The translations under genes were made by a program, and so were the position numbers. From NCBI GenBank assembly GCA_033032175.1, contig CM065324.1:186001-250000 (forward strand): a stretch of 64,000 nt of DNA, given 5' to 3'. The DNA comes from Saturnia japonica (Eukaryota; Arthropoda; Insecta; Lepidoptera; Saturniidae). Shown in pieces: positions 1 to 11,275 of this stretch. Each line of letters opens with the position of its first letter. Position 1 is the stretch's first letter. The notes beneath the pieces are model-generated. The model saw only the letters and a program-made list of their open reading frames with translations, was not told the origin of the DNA and did no database searches.

Positions 1-3000
1 CTTTATGCTTTAACTAGTGTTAAAAAGTTATTTGTGATATAATATTAACATAAATTTTAAATTTTATATTTAAATATAGGTAGAGTGCAATCAAAAAGAG
101 TACATAATAAATTAGGGTGCTATTATAGTATCGTTTATTATCATTTATATGGTATATGCTATCCCTGTATACTGTGACTAAAACGGATTTGATACTTACT
201 AATTTTTCATTTATATATTTAATATTTTTGAATACTTCACCATATAACGTATATATATTTAAATCCACAAGGGGTTTACAGTCGTTAAAAAGTGTACGAT
301 TTTATTAACTAAATATGTATATGTATGACAGAGAGTTTTAGAAATGAATGTTTTATGAACAGCAATAATGTTTATTACTAGCAAACAATGTACATTATTC
401 TATGTTGCTAAAGTGTTCATTAAAGGGTTACTGATATTAGTAAATTGTCACTTGAAGAAGTTATAAATCACAAAGATATAATTTAATTTTAATATTATAA
501 ATAAACTTACCGAATTATGTAGATGATGTTCAGTGAGATTACACAAGACCTAAAAACCATTTATCAAAGGAACATGCAGAAAATAAGACAAAGTAACATG
601 CACTTTATATTTATTACATTATATACCATGACCAATATACTTTTTTAGGGTAAGTAGCAAATTTAGCGAGATTATTTAGCTATCTCTCACAATATAGTGC
701 TTTCAGATTTATCTGAAACAGTAAAGAAACCAAAAATTCAATTTAAATTTAGTTCAGTACCAAAATCATATAGTCGTAAATAAATAATATCTCAAAAGAA
801 GCATAGTCTTTAAATGTTATAAAACACAAATTATTGTCGATAAATGCATACTTTCGGTCTATTTCTTCGAGTAAATAATTATTTAACTACAATTAAACAA
901 AATGAAAGCATAGTACACACGCTGGACAGGCATATTTTTTCACTTTGACAGAAATTTTATTACCACAGAATAATAAATATTATTGCCAGTGTAGTGTATG
1001 CGCAAGACACAGGGTGGCGCTCAGTGGCAGTCGCTTACCTACGCTTATCGACCGTAGGCGAGTGCGGACAGTGGACGTAATATTCTGTTTACGCATAGAG
1101 TACTATCTCAGTGTCTGAAATTGAGTGTGTTTTATTGGCTCCCAAAACAGTACAGCCAGTATTACAAGTTATTGTAGTTTCGAAATCATTAATTTCTACT
1201 CTTTGTGGTCGTACTATATTGTGAGATTCGTTTGATCGACACTATTGACCTGTCACCTCACTATTGTAGGCATTATTATATTATGGTTTATTGCTAAGAT
1301 ATTATTACACAATTCTTAAAATAAAAGTCTGCACCATTGTACAGTCACCTTTACAAATAAGCATAAGAACGGTCACGGTTTCTGAAGCGCGTTAATTTAA
1401 TCGCTTAGTTAGTTTTATTTGTCCAAAACGTCACGGTCATTTGCACTCGGCCTTGTTTTCAAACATGAGTTTATTCTGAAACGGTGTAGTGTGATTTTTT
1501 CCACTTCAGACGAGCGGTCCCTCACTCTCTCCATACTGTATATGTATAGTACATAGTGTAGGAAGACGCGGTAGGTACTCTTGCTCAATTGTTTCACGGA
1601 ATTAATGAAAATGTTTGTTGGAGCAAGCGAGCGCGCGGTGCAGTGATGCGGCCGGCGGAGGCGTAACGCGTTCGTCATGCTGTACTTGGATAATAGTAAT
1701 TTCATCTTATTTTAGTTATGTTTAATAGCATAAATATAGAAGAGATGTTGGGAGCTCCGAGCAAATCTACAATCAGCGTTGGCCACGCCTTCAGAGTCAT
1801 GCATTGTTATCACATGTTATCTACTTTTTTGTCTGGATTTAGGGCAGGGTTTCTTAAAGTGGGGTCCATGACATGAGTTCCAGGGGTCCACATTCGCTCG
1901 GTGCACTCTAACATTCCTCAGAACATTATTTCTGAGCGTGAAAACGAAAAATGAAAAAAAAAGATGTTGTGTCGTGGGACACCAGGTAGGAACGAAGTTC
2001 CTTCGGCTAATGTAGAATCGATACAATTTGCAAAAAAAATCGTGCTCAATTTTATGTAGGTTTTCTTGATTTTTCTCTTAAATTTTGCTGGTTAGTTTTT
2101 ATTTAAGTACAGGAAAGTATTTAGGAAATTCAATATTTTAGGAAATAATAAATTACGTAAAATATAAAAAAAAACGTAATTCAAATTATCAATTAAAATA
2201 ACAAAATATGTCTCTTTATTTTTGTTTGACAACATAAAATTATATAGAAATAGAAATAATTTCAAAAAAAGGTAATATACACTACTCGCAGTCGCTTGTG
2301 TATACGACTGTCGCGCCTGCGCACGTCTCATTTAACGGTTTTACTATCACATTTTTTCCAGTTCGGTCGCGCAGCAAAATCCCTATCTCCTCCAAGCCTG
2401 CCGTAAGGAACTTCGTTCCAAAAAACGGAGAGGTTCATATTTTTTTTATAGATTCCTTTGACGTAAGCGACCACTTGTTACTCTTTGAAACAATTGACAG
2501 TACTGCTTGTTTTGTTATTTATTGAACTGTTGAGACGATCGACTTGAAGTATTTAGAGCTGAATTTCATGCAAGGAGTCTTGGTGAGTTTTGGTTTTCTT
2601 TAGGACAAGCTTAACCTCTTTTTGTCGAACGGGCTATGACCGTTCTAATACTGTTTTAACAACGTACCTGTTCAATTCAGGTTTCTCGGCTCTGGTGTCA
2701 ATTAAAACGAATAACCGTAATACTTATACTACCTAAATGTGAACGGCGACATGTGCCTTGCATTATCAAAAACTGCTCATCAATTGAAGTTGCTCACTGA
2801 GGCTAAACAACAGTATCCATCTCATCAACTAGTTCTGGTTATTAAACTAACTAATAAAGTTATTTTTTAAATGCATTGTTTTCTTTCTCAACGTAGTGTT
2901 TGAGTGTATTCGTTAACAAAAAGGGTAAGGGCTCATCTAAATGTATCGACATCTCAGCGAATTAATATCGCCGATTCTGATATATCCAACAAATTAAAAC

Positions 3001-3350
3001 ATAGCCGACGTATCATTATCGGATGTATCGCTAATTTTAAGTATTCTTGTGTGTCGTGCACAGCGTGTCGTGTCGTGTCGTAGCGTGGCGGTACGTCATC
3101 ACTGACCAGTAGTACCTAAAGTGATTATGGTACCACGCATCGTAACTAGACAATAATTAAGGCCGGTTGTAACCGCATTCGGAACGTAATGGAACTTTAA
3201 TTATAGAAATATGTCACTTGGTATTACCAACGAGGTGCTGTGAGCTGGTGGGGAGTGCGCATCGCGACCTCATTACACAGAGCGAGGCGCACGTAGCATG
3301 CTACGCAGAGAGCGACAAGCCGACATCGACAGCCTGTTACCAAATCTACA
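1..3350. other. No gene recognised
   Basis: AT-rich DNA with scattered short open frames that lack codon bias or family resemblance. A GC-richer patch at 1010-1080 and another at 1620-1680 are unexplained. Apart from a possible hAT end at 1843 I see nothing that can be named. Confidence 0.5.
1843..2030. repeat. Possible hAT end remnant
   Basis: CAGGGTTTCTTAAAGTGGGG resembles the terminal repeat of hAT transposons (CAGGGxTTCTTAAAxTGGGG type). A matching opposite end was not found. GGAACGAAGTTCCTT (1989) recurs inverted at 2404, which could mark an internal palindrome. Confidence 0.3.
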
Positions 3351-4013
3351 TTAAGTTCTGCTACATACGCAGTACGCAAGATTCGTCAGTTAACAGATAT
3401 TGCCACCGCTAGGTTAGTCTACTTCGCTTACTTTCATAGCTTAATGTCTTACGGTATTTTACTGTGGAGTTCAGTAGCTGAGGTAGATACCATATTTATA
3501 TTATAAAAGAGGGCAGTTTGAGGAATTTACAATATGAGACCCCGCGAATCACTAAAGAACAAGTTCCAGGAATTTAGTATTTTAACTTTGCCCTTCCAAT
3601 ACATCTTTGATAACTTAGACTTAGTAAGACTAATAAAAGTTTTTTAGGTAATAATGTTAGGTTCTATAACAAGATCTCGAAGCACATTACTGATTTACTG
3701 GACAACAAGTTCAAGGACCATGTCAAGCGGGTTTTACTGTCAAAAGGTTATTATAGGGTGGATCATTATGTAAATGATAGTGATGTCTGGAAGTGACTCC
3801 CTCTCTCTCTGTGTATCCACTAAATTGTTATTATTGTACCTGTTATATTAACACTCGTACAGCTAACAAAAAAAAAGAAGATAAACTCGATCGAGTTTCT
3901 TACCGGTTCTTCTCGATGTCTGGGATGTTTTCCGAACCGGCAGTAGTGTTTTGACGTTCATAAGTGCCCTTCTTAGGGCCTAAATTGAATAAAGATTATT
4001 TTGATTTTATGCT
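3351..4013 (+). mobile_element. LINE 3' fragment (same family as 27231-27979)
   Basis: From ATTAAGTTCTGCTACAT onward it follows the minus-strand copy at 27979, including the CTTTCATAGCTTAATGTCTT coding block and the 3' end CTAAATTGAATAAAGATTATT. Frameshifts and internal deletions (near 3610 and 3740) leave no open frame. Confidence 0.75.
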
Positions 4014-4589
4014 TTTGGTAAGAAATTAAATCTCTCGCCTTCCTTCCCCTTCTCGCAAGAAGTTTTATTGAGACGGTTTCATATTCATATTTCATATTGG
4101 CTTATAATTACAATACCATACACACAATGATAGACTCATCTATGATTTTCTTTTGGTTTATCGTGTTCGGAGATCATTCGGTGTATATGCAGTAATATAA
4201 CGGGGTGGTAAGGATCGCGACCACCATACACATAATGAAAACCGTCTATGTGATTTTTATGGTATCTCATGTTCCGAAATCAAAAGGTGTATATGCACTA
4301 ATATAGAGAGGTTGTAGGAATCGAGAAGACCATACACATAGTGATAAACCCAACTATGATTTTCTTTTGGTTTATCATGTTCCGAGATAATCTGTGTATA
4401 TCCAATAATACGCAGACAAAGTCGCGGGTACCAGCTAGTAAGTAATAAACATCTCTATTGCCAGGGAGTAAACCACGTGGACTGTGAAATAACTTTCCCT
4501 AATGCAAACACATACTTTAATAAACATGGTTTTTATTTTTTCATTTTACTTAAAGCACCATAATTATTACAATAATTAACGATCAGATG

Positions 4590-4640
4590 CAAAGCGGCCC
4601 GGGCGCCGGGCGCCGGGCGCCGGGCGCGCACTGCGGCGGG
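4590..4640. repeat. GC-rich heptamer array
   Basis: Three to four tandem copies of GGGCGCC in a GC-rich island (to about 4720) within AT-rich DNA. Both strands are open here, but no family is recognisable, so no gene is called. It could be a CpG-rich 5' exon or promoter of a neighbouring transcript. Confidence 0.4.
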
Positions 4641-5159
4641 AACTGAAAGCACTGTTCCAGTACGGACCGCGACGGAGCGTGCCTAGCCAGACGCAGTCGC
4701 GTCGCGTTATGAACATAGCGAACTTTACAGTTACCAGAGTTATTTCACGGATTACATGGTACATAAAACGGTTTCGAACAGTTATTATATAGGTACAGCA
4801 GAAAATTCAAAGTCAAATTGTTATCTCAAAAAATATGATCCAACTTCAGTAGGTAACGGTTTTATTTTTACAAACAAGTTTTTACTTGGAATTACTTATA
4901 ATCGGATCTTTTTTCTTCTCAGTAGTACATACAATAACGAAACGTAATGTATAAAACAGAAGCTGAAAAAAAAAACAAATTAGTGTTTCACCTTTACGCT
5001 CGGTTGATATACTTGTAGTAACCTACCTATCTATGTAGGAAATATATTTTGACCTTCTATAAGATAATATTATTATAATGATTTTAATGGATGATGTTAA
5101 TCTTGTCTGCAGAAAACCGACTAAACGCGAGTCAAAATCTCGCAATGAGGATTCTATAC

Positions 5160-5242
5160 TTTTTTTTAGATCAGACCATATACTGTTAGCCTTAGAGGCC
5201 CTGAAGCTGCTGCGGCTTTAACAGCTTCACCGAACTTGGAAG
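5160..5242 (-). repeat. Poly(A)-tailed retroposon family, truncated copy
   Basis: Read on the minus strand it runs from CCAAGTTCGGTGAAGCTGTT through GCCGCAGCAGCTTCAGGGCC to GTATATGGTCTGATC followed by an A-run. It shares its tailed end with the copies at 36540, 41198, 49430 and 59949 but is cut short at the other end, as expected for 5'-truncated retroposition. Confidence 0.65.
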
Positions 5243-5274
5243 ATTCCATACCATACCACTACACCATATATTTG

Positions 5275-5830
5275 GGTTATAAAATAATCTATACAATTAA
5301 TAAAATTGAGGTGTCTTTTTGTAATGTCAAAATAACAGCTTTTTTACTAAATGCATATGCAAGTATATATTATATAAATAATAATATATATGTATATAAT
5401 ATATATACAATAATATACGATACCTACAACAAATTTTTTTTTTAATTTTTTGTCTTTCTGTGAATCTGTCAGTGTGTGTCACTGGTAGATAGCTCATTTT
5501 ATAGGGAGTAACTTAGGCTAGTTTTATTTTAGAAAAAGAATTAGGGTTCCGCACAAATAAAAAAAACTGGCCATGGTGAATCAACTCGGGCGCTTAAATG
5601 GCTTACGCAGAGTAAACTACAAGAGATATAACAAATTAATGTACTACATCATTGTAGACATTAAAAAGACCTACAAAAAGGTCAGGTAGAGTATGCGTCT
5701 ATCTTCTAAGGAACACCCACAATAAACATTTTTCTTTTTAAAATAACCTGCAGCGAGGAGCAAGATTCGCGCGGGCATTCTGTAGTCCACGTGAGCGAGT
5801 CCACGGCTAGTAAGTTATTAATAAAAATCT
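5275..5830 (+). repeat. Dispersed repeat ending in CACGGCTAGT
   Basis: Shares the blocks GTGTCTTTTTGTAATGTCAA, TAGGGAGTAACTTAGGCTAG, ATTAGGGTTCCGCACAAATA and AGCAAGATTCGCGCGGGC, ending CACGGCTAGTAAG. Copies lie at 39890, 54535 and 57690. The shared 3' end (CTAGT) could be that of a non-autonomous Helitron or of a LINE; I cannot decide. Confidence 0.6.
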
Positions 5831-6129
5831 TTTATTTGAAACAAAAAGTCTATTTGGTTAGTATAGTATACACACAACTTAGAAACTAGTGTTAGTACAT
5901 ACTTACATGTAATTGGAAAACAAAAAATAATTAATATGGAACGTCACAGTGGCATGTAGATGTACCCAATGTCCCATCCCCAGGTCCATACCCGAGCATA
6001 CCCGAAGCGCTGCAGTAGCGCGGCGACCTTATCAGCACCCTGAAAGCATTGTTGTATTGTCTGCGTGTAGTTGAACCACAGACTGCATGTGAAGAACGAC
6101 TAACAATACGCTGTAAATAGTTTAATGGA

Positions 6130-6470
6130 TTTTTCCCTTCTTTCTTCTTCCTAACTTGGCAATTAGTCCTCTTTGTTGAAGACCATTACTACCATTATCA
6201 AGTAAATTTAGTGCCTGTCTTATTAGGATTTCAGTATCTTAACAAGATGGTGACTCCATTGTTAGATCTATCTAAGGAGTTTTTGCGTCACCTGGGAATG
6301 TATGCTTCCAGTTTATATTTATAATCCACTTAACATCACTTATTAGGTTTCAGTATCCTAACAAGATGGTGACTCCATTGTTAGATCTATCTAAGGAGTT
6401 TTTGCGTCACCTGGGAATGTATGCTTCCAGTTTATATTTATAATCCACTTAACATCACTTATGCCAATGA
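6130..6470 (+). repeat. AAGATGGTG repeat family with internal tandem duplication
   Basis: CTTCTTTCTTCTTCCTAACT, ACCATTACTACCATTATCAA and AACAAGATGGTGACTCC are shared with 34105-34290, 50440-50610 and the minus strand near 10560-10710. A 120-bp unit is duplicated head to tail here (6221-6340 and 6341-6460), with the copies nearly identical. Confidence 0.65.
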
Positions 6471-6499
6471 CGTTTTATAAATAGATGCGTTATATACTG

Positions 6500-7800
6500 T
6501 CACTAAAAGCAATTTGAAAACGTTATCAATTTTGTTATCAGCATGTTGAAACAAAAGATGAACAGAGATAGAAAATCATAGCGTAATGCGGAAACTGTTG
6601 TCAAAAAAGGATAAAAGTTTCTTCTTGCTTGCACCGGTATCAATGCGAAAGTGGAGGGCAGTAGGGTATTTGACTGTTCTAAACTGTTATAAAAACCCAT
6701 CTAAAATGATCAATATTGTAATAATAATGATAACAGTAAGTGTAAGCCACCTTCGATCTGACTCACATATGTTTTATATTTATGCTGATTCCGATATGCT
6801 ATTCACCGTAGGGTTCAAAAGAAAAACTATTTATTTTAGATGCGGAGAGTACCTGCTGCGTGTGCCTTGGTCGATTTCTTAGACAGAACTGATTTTGCCA
6901 CCCCGCTTCCGATCTATCCGCCCACGCTGCCTTCAACAGTGTGTACCGTTACCCCGCATAGTGACTAAGCGAGACTCACTACTATCAGAGCGGGATGGCG
7001 AGAATATAGTGTGCGCGTACTCTCCGCTTTCTCTTTATTATTAAGATATTTACAACTTATTCTATTTACACTTATATTCTAGTACACTTGTTACTATTTT
7101 ATAATGTCGCGAACAGTAAGTGTTTCTCTTCATTTTTTTTTTGTATTTTAAATAAAAATCGACAAGTAAATACATATGATTAAAAAACCGCGCAAAAACT
7201 GTTATAGTGTTCACTTCGAATGCTATAAAATAACTATAAATTGTTATTTAATTCAATTCAGCGTCATTAGCAGGAGAGTAGGAGTCCAACTCCGGGAGTT
7301 CCATCTGACCGGTTTTCATTATTTGTTGTGTTAGTTTCGTTTCGTTTTTCGTTATAGGAGAAAATCAACATTGTAAAGATGAGTTATAAGATAAACTGAA
7401 ATCCGTTTTTGTTAAAGATGTTCCACAATCTTTGCAAACTCGTTTAAACAATCACATAATGTGTATCCTGCCCACCGTGGCATGTGGGACACGGGCACTC
7501 GCAGATGAAGCTGTGCACAAAATAAGTGTAACACAAAACCATCTAGCCCTTCACTACTTACATTTAATATCAACCTGTCTAGCACACCATTATATATATA
7601 TAAGGGCCCCTTGATCCTCACATAGCTTTTACAGCTTCATCGTGGCTTGGTCTAGCACACCATGTTCTGAATAAAAGTACAGAGAGAGACGCCAGAAACA
7701 AGTGGATTTTGAGAGAGAGAGTCATCTAGTAGTTATTTAGAAAAATATGTTAGTGTTGTTTGAACTAAATTATCAATGACGTCATTAGTAGTAAGTTATT
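6500..7800. other. No gene recognised
   Basis: Short open frames on both strands (for example 6586-6882) show no domain or codon signal. A GC-richer patch at 6895-7025 is unexplained. CTAGCACACCAT occurs twice (7579 and 7651), but no larger repeat was delimited. Confidence 0.45.
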
Positions 7801-7802
7801 AG

Positions 7803-8522
7803 TAGAGGTGGGCGATTAGGAGATATACTAATGTAATCATTCGGTTATGAAGATAACTTGAGATATCTCGATTATAGCCGTTAGTAATTACTAATATTAG
7901 TAGTTTGATTAATGAGTAATAATTTATAATCAAATTACGAATAATTATCATTCACAATAGATTCTTTGATGTTACCCAGAGGTGGATGACAGTGAAAAAG
8001 TAAAAAAAGGTCGCGCAGTCGTAAAGAAAGTTTTTTATAAGAACACTTTAGCGGAGGTGAGGAACAGAGAGTAAAGTTCCTCATCCGCCATAGAAAAGGG
8101 AGGATCCTCCGGCCAGACGGGTGCTATGTCTGGCGTGCAGCTGCTCCGACTGTTGTAGTCGGGTTCTTGTATATATACTCAACGATAGAGTTAATTTCTA
8201 TAGCGCGATGTAGGATAGTAGGAAGCTACTTATGTGGCTCGATAGATGTCGCTATGTGTCGCTACGTAGTTGTGTCGATGCGTTGATGCGTCAGTTGTGG
8301 CGAGAGATGTCGCTACAAACACATACATTAATATTCGATTATGAATCATCACTCATAATCAAAGTACCTAGGTTACTAAATGACCCGAACAACCTTTTTT
8401 TATCTAATTGTTTAAGTGTTCTTGTAAAAAACTTTCTTTACTATTTTTTCAAATCAAAATATCTCGATTATAAATTATTGAATATCTCAATTATATAAAT
8501 TATTAATAATCGCCCACCACTA
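7803..8522. mobile_element. hAT-type MITE with 8-bp target duplication
   Basis: The ends are inverted repeats (TAGAGGTGGGCGATTA and, from the other strand, TAGTGGTGGGCGATTA), flanked by GTTATTAG on both sides (7795-7802 and 8523-8530), a perfect 8-bp duplication. The arms are AT-rich and partly palindromic. A 271-bp solo LTR is inserted at 8047-8317, so the MITE proper is about 445 bp. No coding capacity. Confidence 0.8.
8047..8317 (-). mobile_element. Solo LTR nested in MITE
   Basis: 271 bp flanked by AACAC on both sides (8042-8046 and 8318-8322). On the minus strand it begins TGTAGCGACATCTC and ends CCGCTAAA, with a TATA-like GAGTATATATACAAG. Nearly the same 271 bp recur at 58523-58793, next to a candidate primer-binding site, which gives the orientation and supports calling it an LTR. 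Confidence 0.75.
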
Positions 8523-8555
8523 GTTATTAGTACGGCTGTCGGAAATGTAAATTCA

Positions 8556-8940
8556 TTAGCTCGCATCGTGAGATGGCGAGATCACGGGAAGGCCTGTGAT
8601 AGGCGGGCGAATGGCAGGTGCCCCCCCCCCCTGACTCGGCGGGACGGCTGATGCGGGCACATGTAGTAGTTGTCGTGCCTTTGAGTACCGAGCTTCTGCT
8701 TGTAGTTTGGAGAGCGCTACGTCACAAGTAATTTTCGGTAGTGTCTTGGTTAGATTTTTGTCCTGTATTGTATAACATTGAGTTGGTGTCCCAGGAGTTT
8801 TGTTGAACTGATTGCTTGTGGTGCTAGTGTCCTGAGATTTGAGGTGGTTACACCCACGTACATACAATTCACTCCACACACACACATACTTCACAATTGG
8901 CCGTCCAGGTCGCCGGGGTGCGGTCAAGAATACCGCCTGC
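8556..8940 (-). other. Unidentified open stretch next to MITE
   Basis: A 123-residue open frame on the minus strand, Thr/Pro/Gln-rich (SKARQLLHVPASAVPPSQGG). It sits between a MITE and an LTR remnant in GC-richer DNA. It could be a gag- or ORF1-like relic, but no motif proves it. Confidence 0.25.
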
Positions 8941-9059
8941 GCCTGACGAGGTGAGTCTTCTTTTATTTGTAATCAATTACTGCGTATCGCAGCAATAGGT
9001 TTGAGAGGAATTGTGATTCGCAAAGATCGATTCTAGGGCCCAGCGTACGTCACGCGAAT

Positions 9060-9370
9060 AGTACGTCGCGTACCTACCCGAACAACGGCTATGCAGATTG
9101 TAGCGACATCTCTCGCCACAACTGACGCATCTACATAGCGACATCTATCGAGCCACATACGACGCATTCTACATCGCGCTATAGAAATTAACTCAACAAT
9201 TGAGTATATATACAAGGACCCGACTACAACCGTTGGGCAGCAGTGACAAGGACGGAGGAGGGTTCAAAAAATCATGAAATTCGTGTGACGTAATTTATGG
9301 ATGGCCCTTAAAGAACTTTACTCTCTGTTCCTCGCTTCCGATAAACAGATAAAGTTCTTTCACTTCTTTC
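9060..9370 (-). mobile_element. Diverged or rearranged LTR remnant
   Basis: GTAGCGACATCTCTCGCCAC (9087 onward), GAGTATATATACAAGGACCC and TTTACTCTCTGTTCCTC appear in the order expected on the minus strand of the 8047-8317 LTR. The last part differs, including an insert of about 60 bp (9240-9310). Confidence 0.55.
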
Positions 9371-9399
9371 CCAATTTCCGCGGTAACGTTTCTCTCAAA

Positions 9400-11275
9400 A
9401 ATTTTCCACGTAGGTAAGTAATATTATCTTCTTCCAGTATTACGAAAAGCAGCAAATTAAAATTCAAAAATCTACTAACATAGCGCTAACGTAGCAAGAG
9501 GAAATGTTATGAATTTAGCAGTTGTATTACAACCGGAGTGAAGTGTGCCAAGTTAAAAAATATGAATATTTGAGGTGAATAATGCAGTTGATGAAACTGC
9601 AGTATCTACCTATAAAAATCTCTTTACTTTGATGAACTTTTGGCGCTATCTTTAAAATTTACTCACTTGCAACCGTGGCGCCACCCTAATTTGACGCTTT
9701 TGGTCAGTCACTATTTTAAACAAATTATAGAGGTTAGAGATGTATGACAGATGTCAAACCTTTATTAAAGAGATGTGGTATTACTTCCTTCGAATATGGT
9801 TTTTAAATTATTTTATCGATAGTTTCAAAAGCATAATAATATCGAATACAATTAAGCTTTAAATAAATTGAGGGGTATGTAAGCTGTGTAATTAAAATAA
9901 AATAAAAACTATAACAATCGCAATCACCGAACACTTCACATTAAAGGATTTGGCATTCAGACACGTATTGAGTCTTGAGTGTCTAATACCAAACAACAAG
10001 ATGGAGGGATATTCATTCGTCCAGCCACTTCACTGAAAGGTATTGCAATAAAAATGTAGGAATTAGGTACGAAAAAATACATTTTCATTCAAAATAAAAT
10101 AAAAATATCGGCGCGGCGCGGCGTGCGGTTTGTCGTATGATTAGTTCAGGTAGATTTTATACGCTGTAAAAAAAATTATATATCGTGCCAAAAATTATTG
10201 TATGGGAAAAGTTATTTAGGGTTACCTAATATTCTCGTGTAAAATATTTTTATGACGTTTATCAGCTTTTTTATAGTGTAATACATTGTTTATATTTTAC
10301 GTCGAAATTTGCACGTCGTAACTATTTACGTTATAACAATACGATAATGTAAGCATGGATGCATTATGCAATCTTTCATATGAAACAATAGTTTTTGGCG
10401 GTATATTAAAGTGACATGTTATGGTTTTTATTTTTAAATCATTTACTTAGGTTTTTGACCTTATATTATGTAATACTGGTGACGTTTTGCGTGACATAAT
10501 TTGGTTTTAGTGCATCAGTAGGAAGTGGATTATAAATGTAAAGTAGAAAACAAGCATTTTGGGATGTCAGAAAAACTCCCTAGTTCTGACAAGGGAGCCA
10601 CCATCTTGTAAGATATGAAATCTTTTATAAGACAGGACACTTTATTCAATCGATAATGTCAGTAATGGTCATCATTAAAGTGGACTAGTTTTCAAGTTAG
10701 GAAGAAGAAGAAGACACAGTAGTCTGTAGTATAGTATTTCAACACATCACGTATCTATAATATTAAATTAAGATGTGGTTGACAATATTCAAGCTAAGCC
10801 TGGAAGAGAAATAGGTCATAACTGAAACTTTCAGAACAGACAAGTCATAAACACCTAAGATGAATAATATTTTTAGTTATATGACCCAATCCGGACTTAA
10901 TATTTTTGAGAATCTGTTCATTTTGTACTTACCGTTGGTTTCACCAAGACATTATTCTTTAGCGAAAGGGCAGGTAAGTAATATAACTTCTCGATCAACA
11001 TCAACTTTAGTAATTGAGTCACTAAAATAATTGGTAATCCCTACTATCAGCTGATAATATCGACAATTCAATATCGACTATCAACACAAAATGACGTTTC
11101 TGGATTGTCAATGTCATTTTGTTAAAAATACATTTGGAGGAATTTTCACAAAATAAACATTAGCTTTAATTAAATTAGGTTCATAGATTAATATTGATTA
11201 GATTAACATAACTTTTGTGAAATTGCTTATTTAAAAAATAGTTTTTTGTCTGCGTGACCTTTCATCATATAAAAG
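9400..11275. other. Upstream region of ALKBH7
   Basis: AT-rich with one minus-strand repeat copy (10560-10710). CAGCTGATAATATCGACAAT (11049) lies about 230 bp before the ALKBH7 start and may be near the promoter, but no TATA box or initiator is convincing. Confidence 0.4.
10560..10710 (-). repeat. AAGATGGTG repeat family, minus copy
   Basis: On the minus strand: TCTTACAAGATGGTGGCTCC, then TTGTCAGAACTAGGGAGTTT, as in the 34105 copy. The adjoining CTAACTTGAAAACTAGTCC belongs to the same family. Confidence 0.55.

Noticed and set aside
5340..5420. Possible origin or regulatory element in the TATATA-rich patch
   Set aside because: AT-rich dinucleotide-like sequence within a dispersed repeat; nothing specific supports a function.
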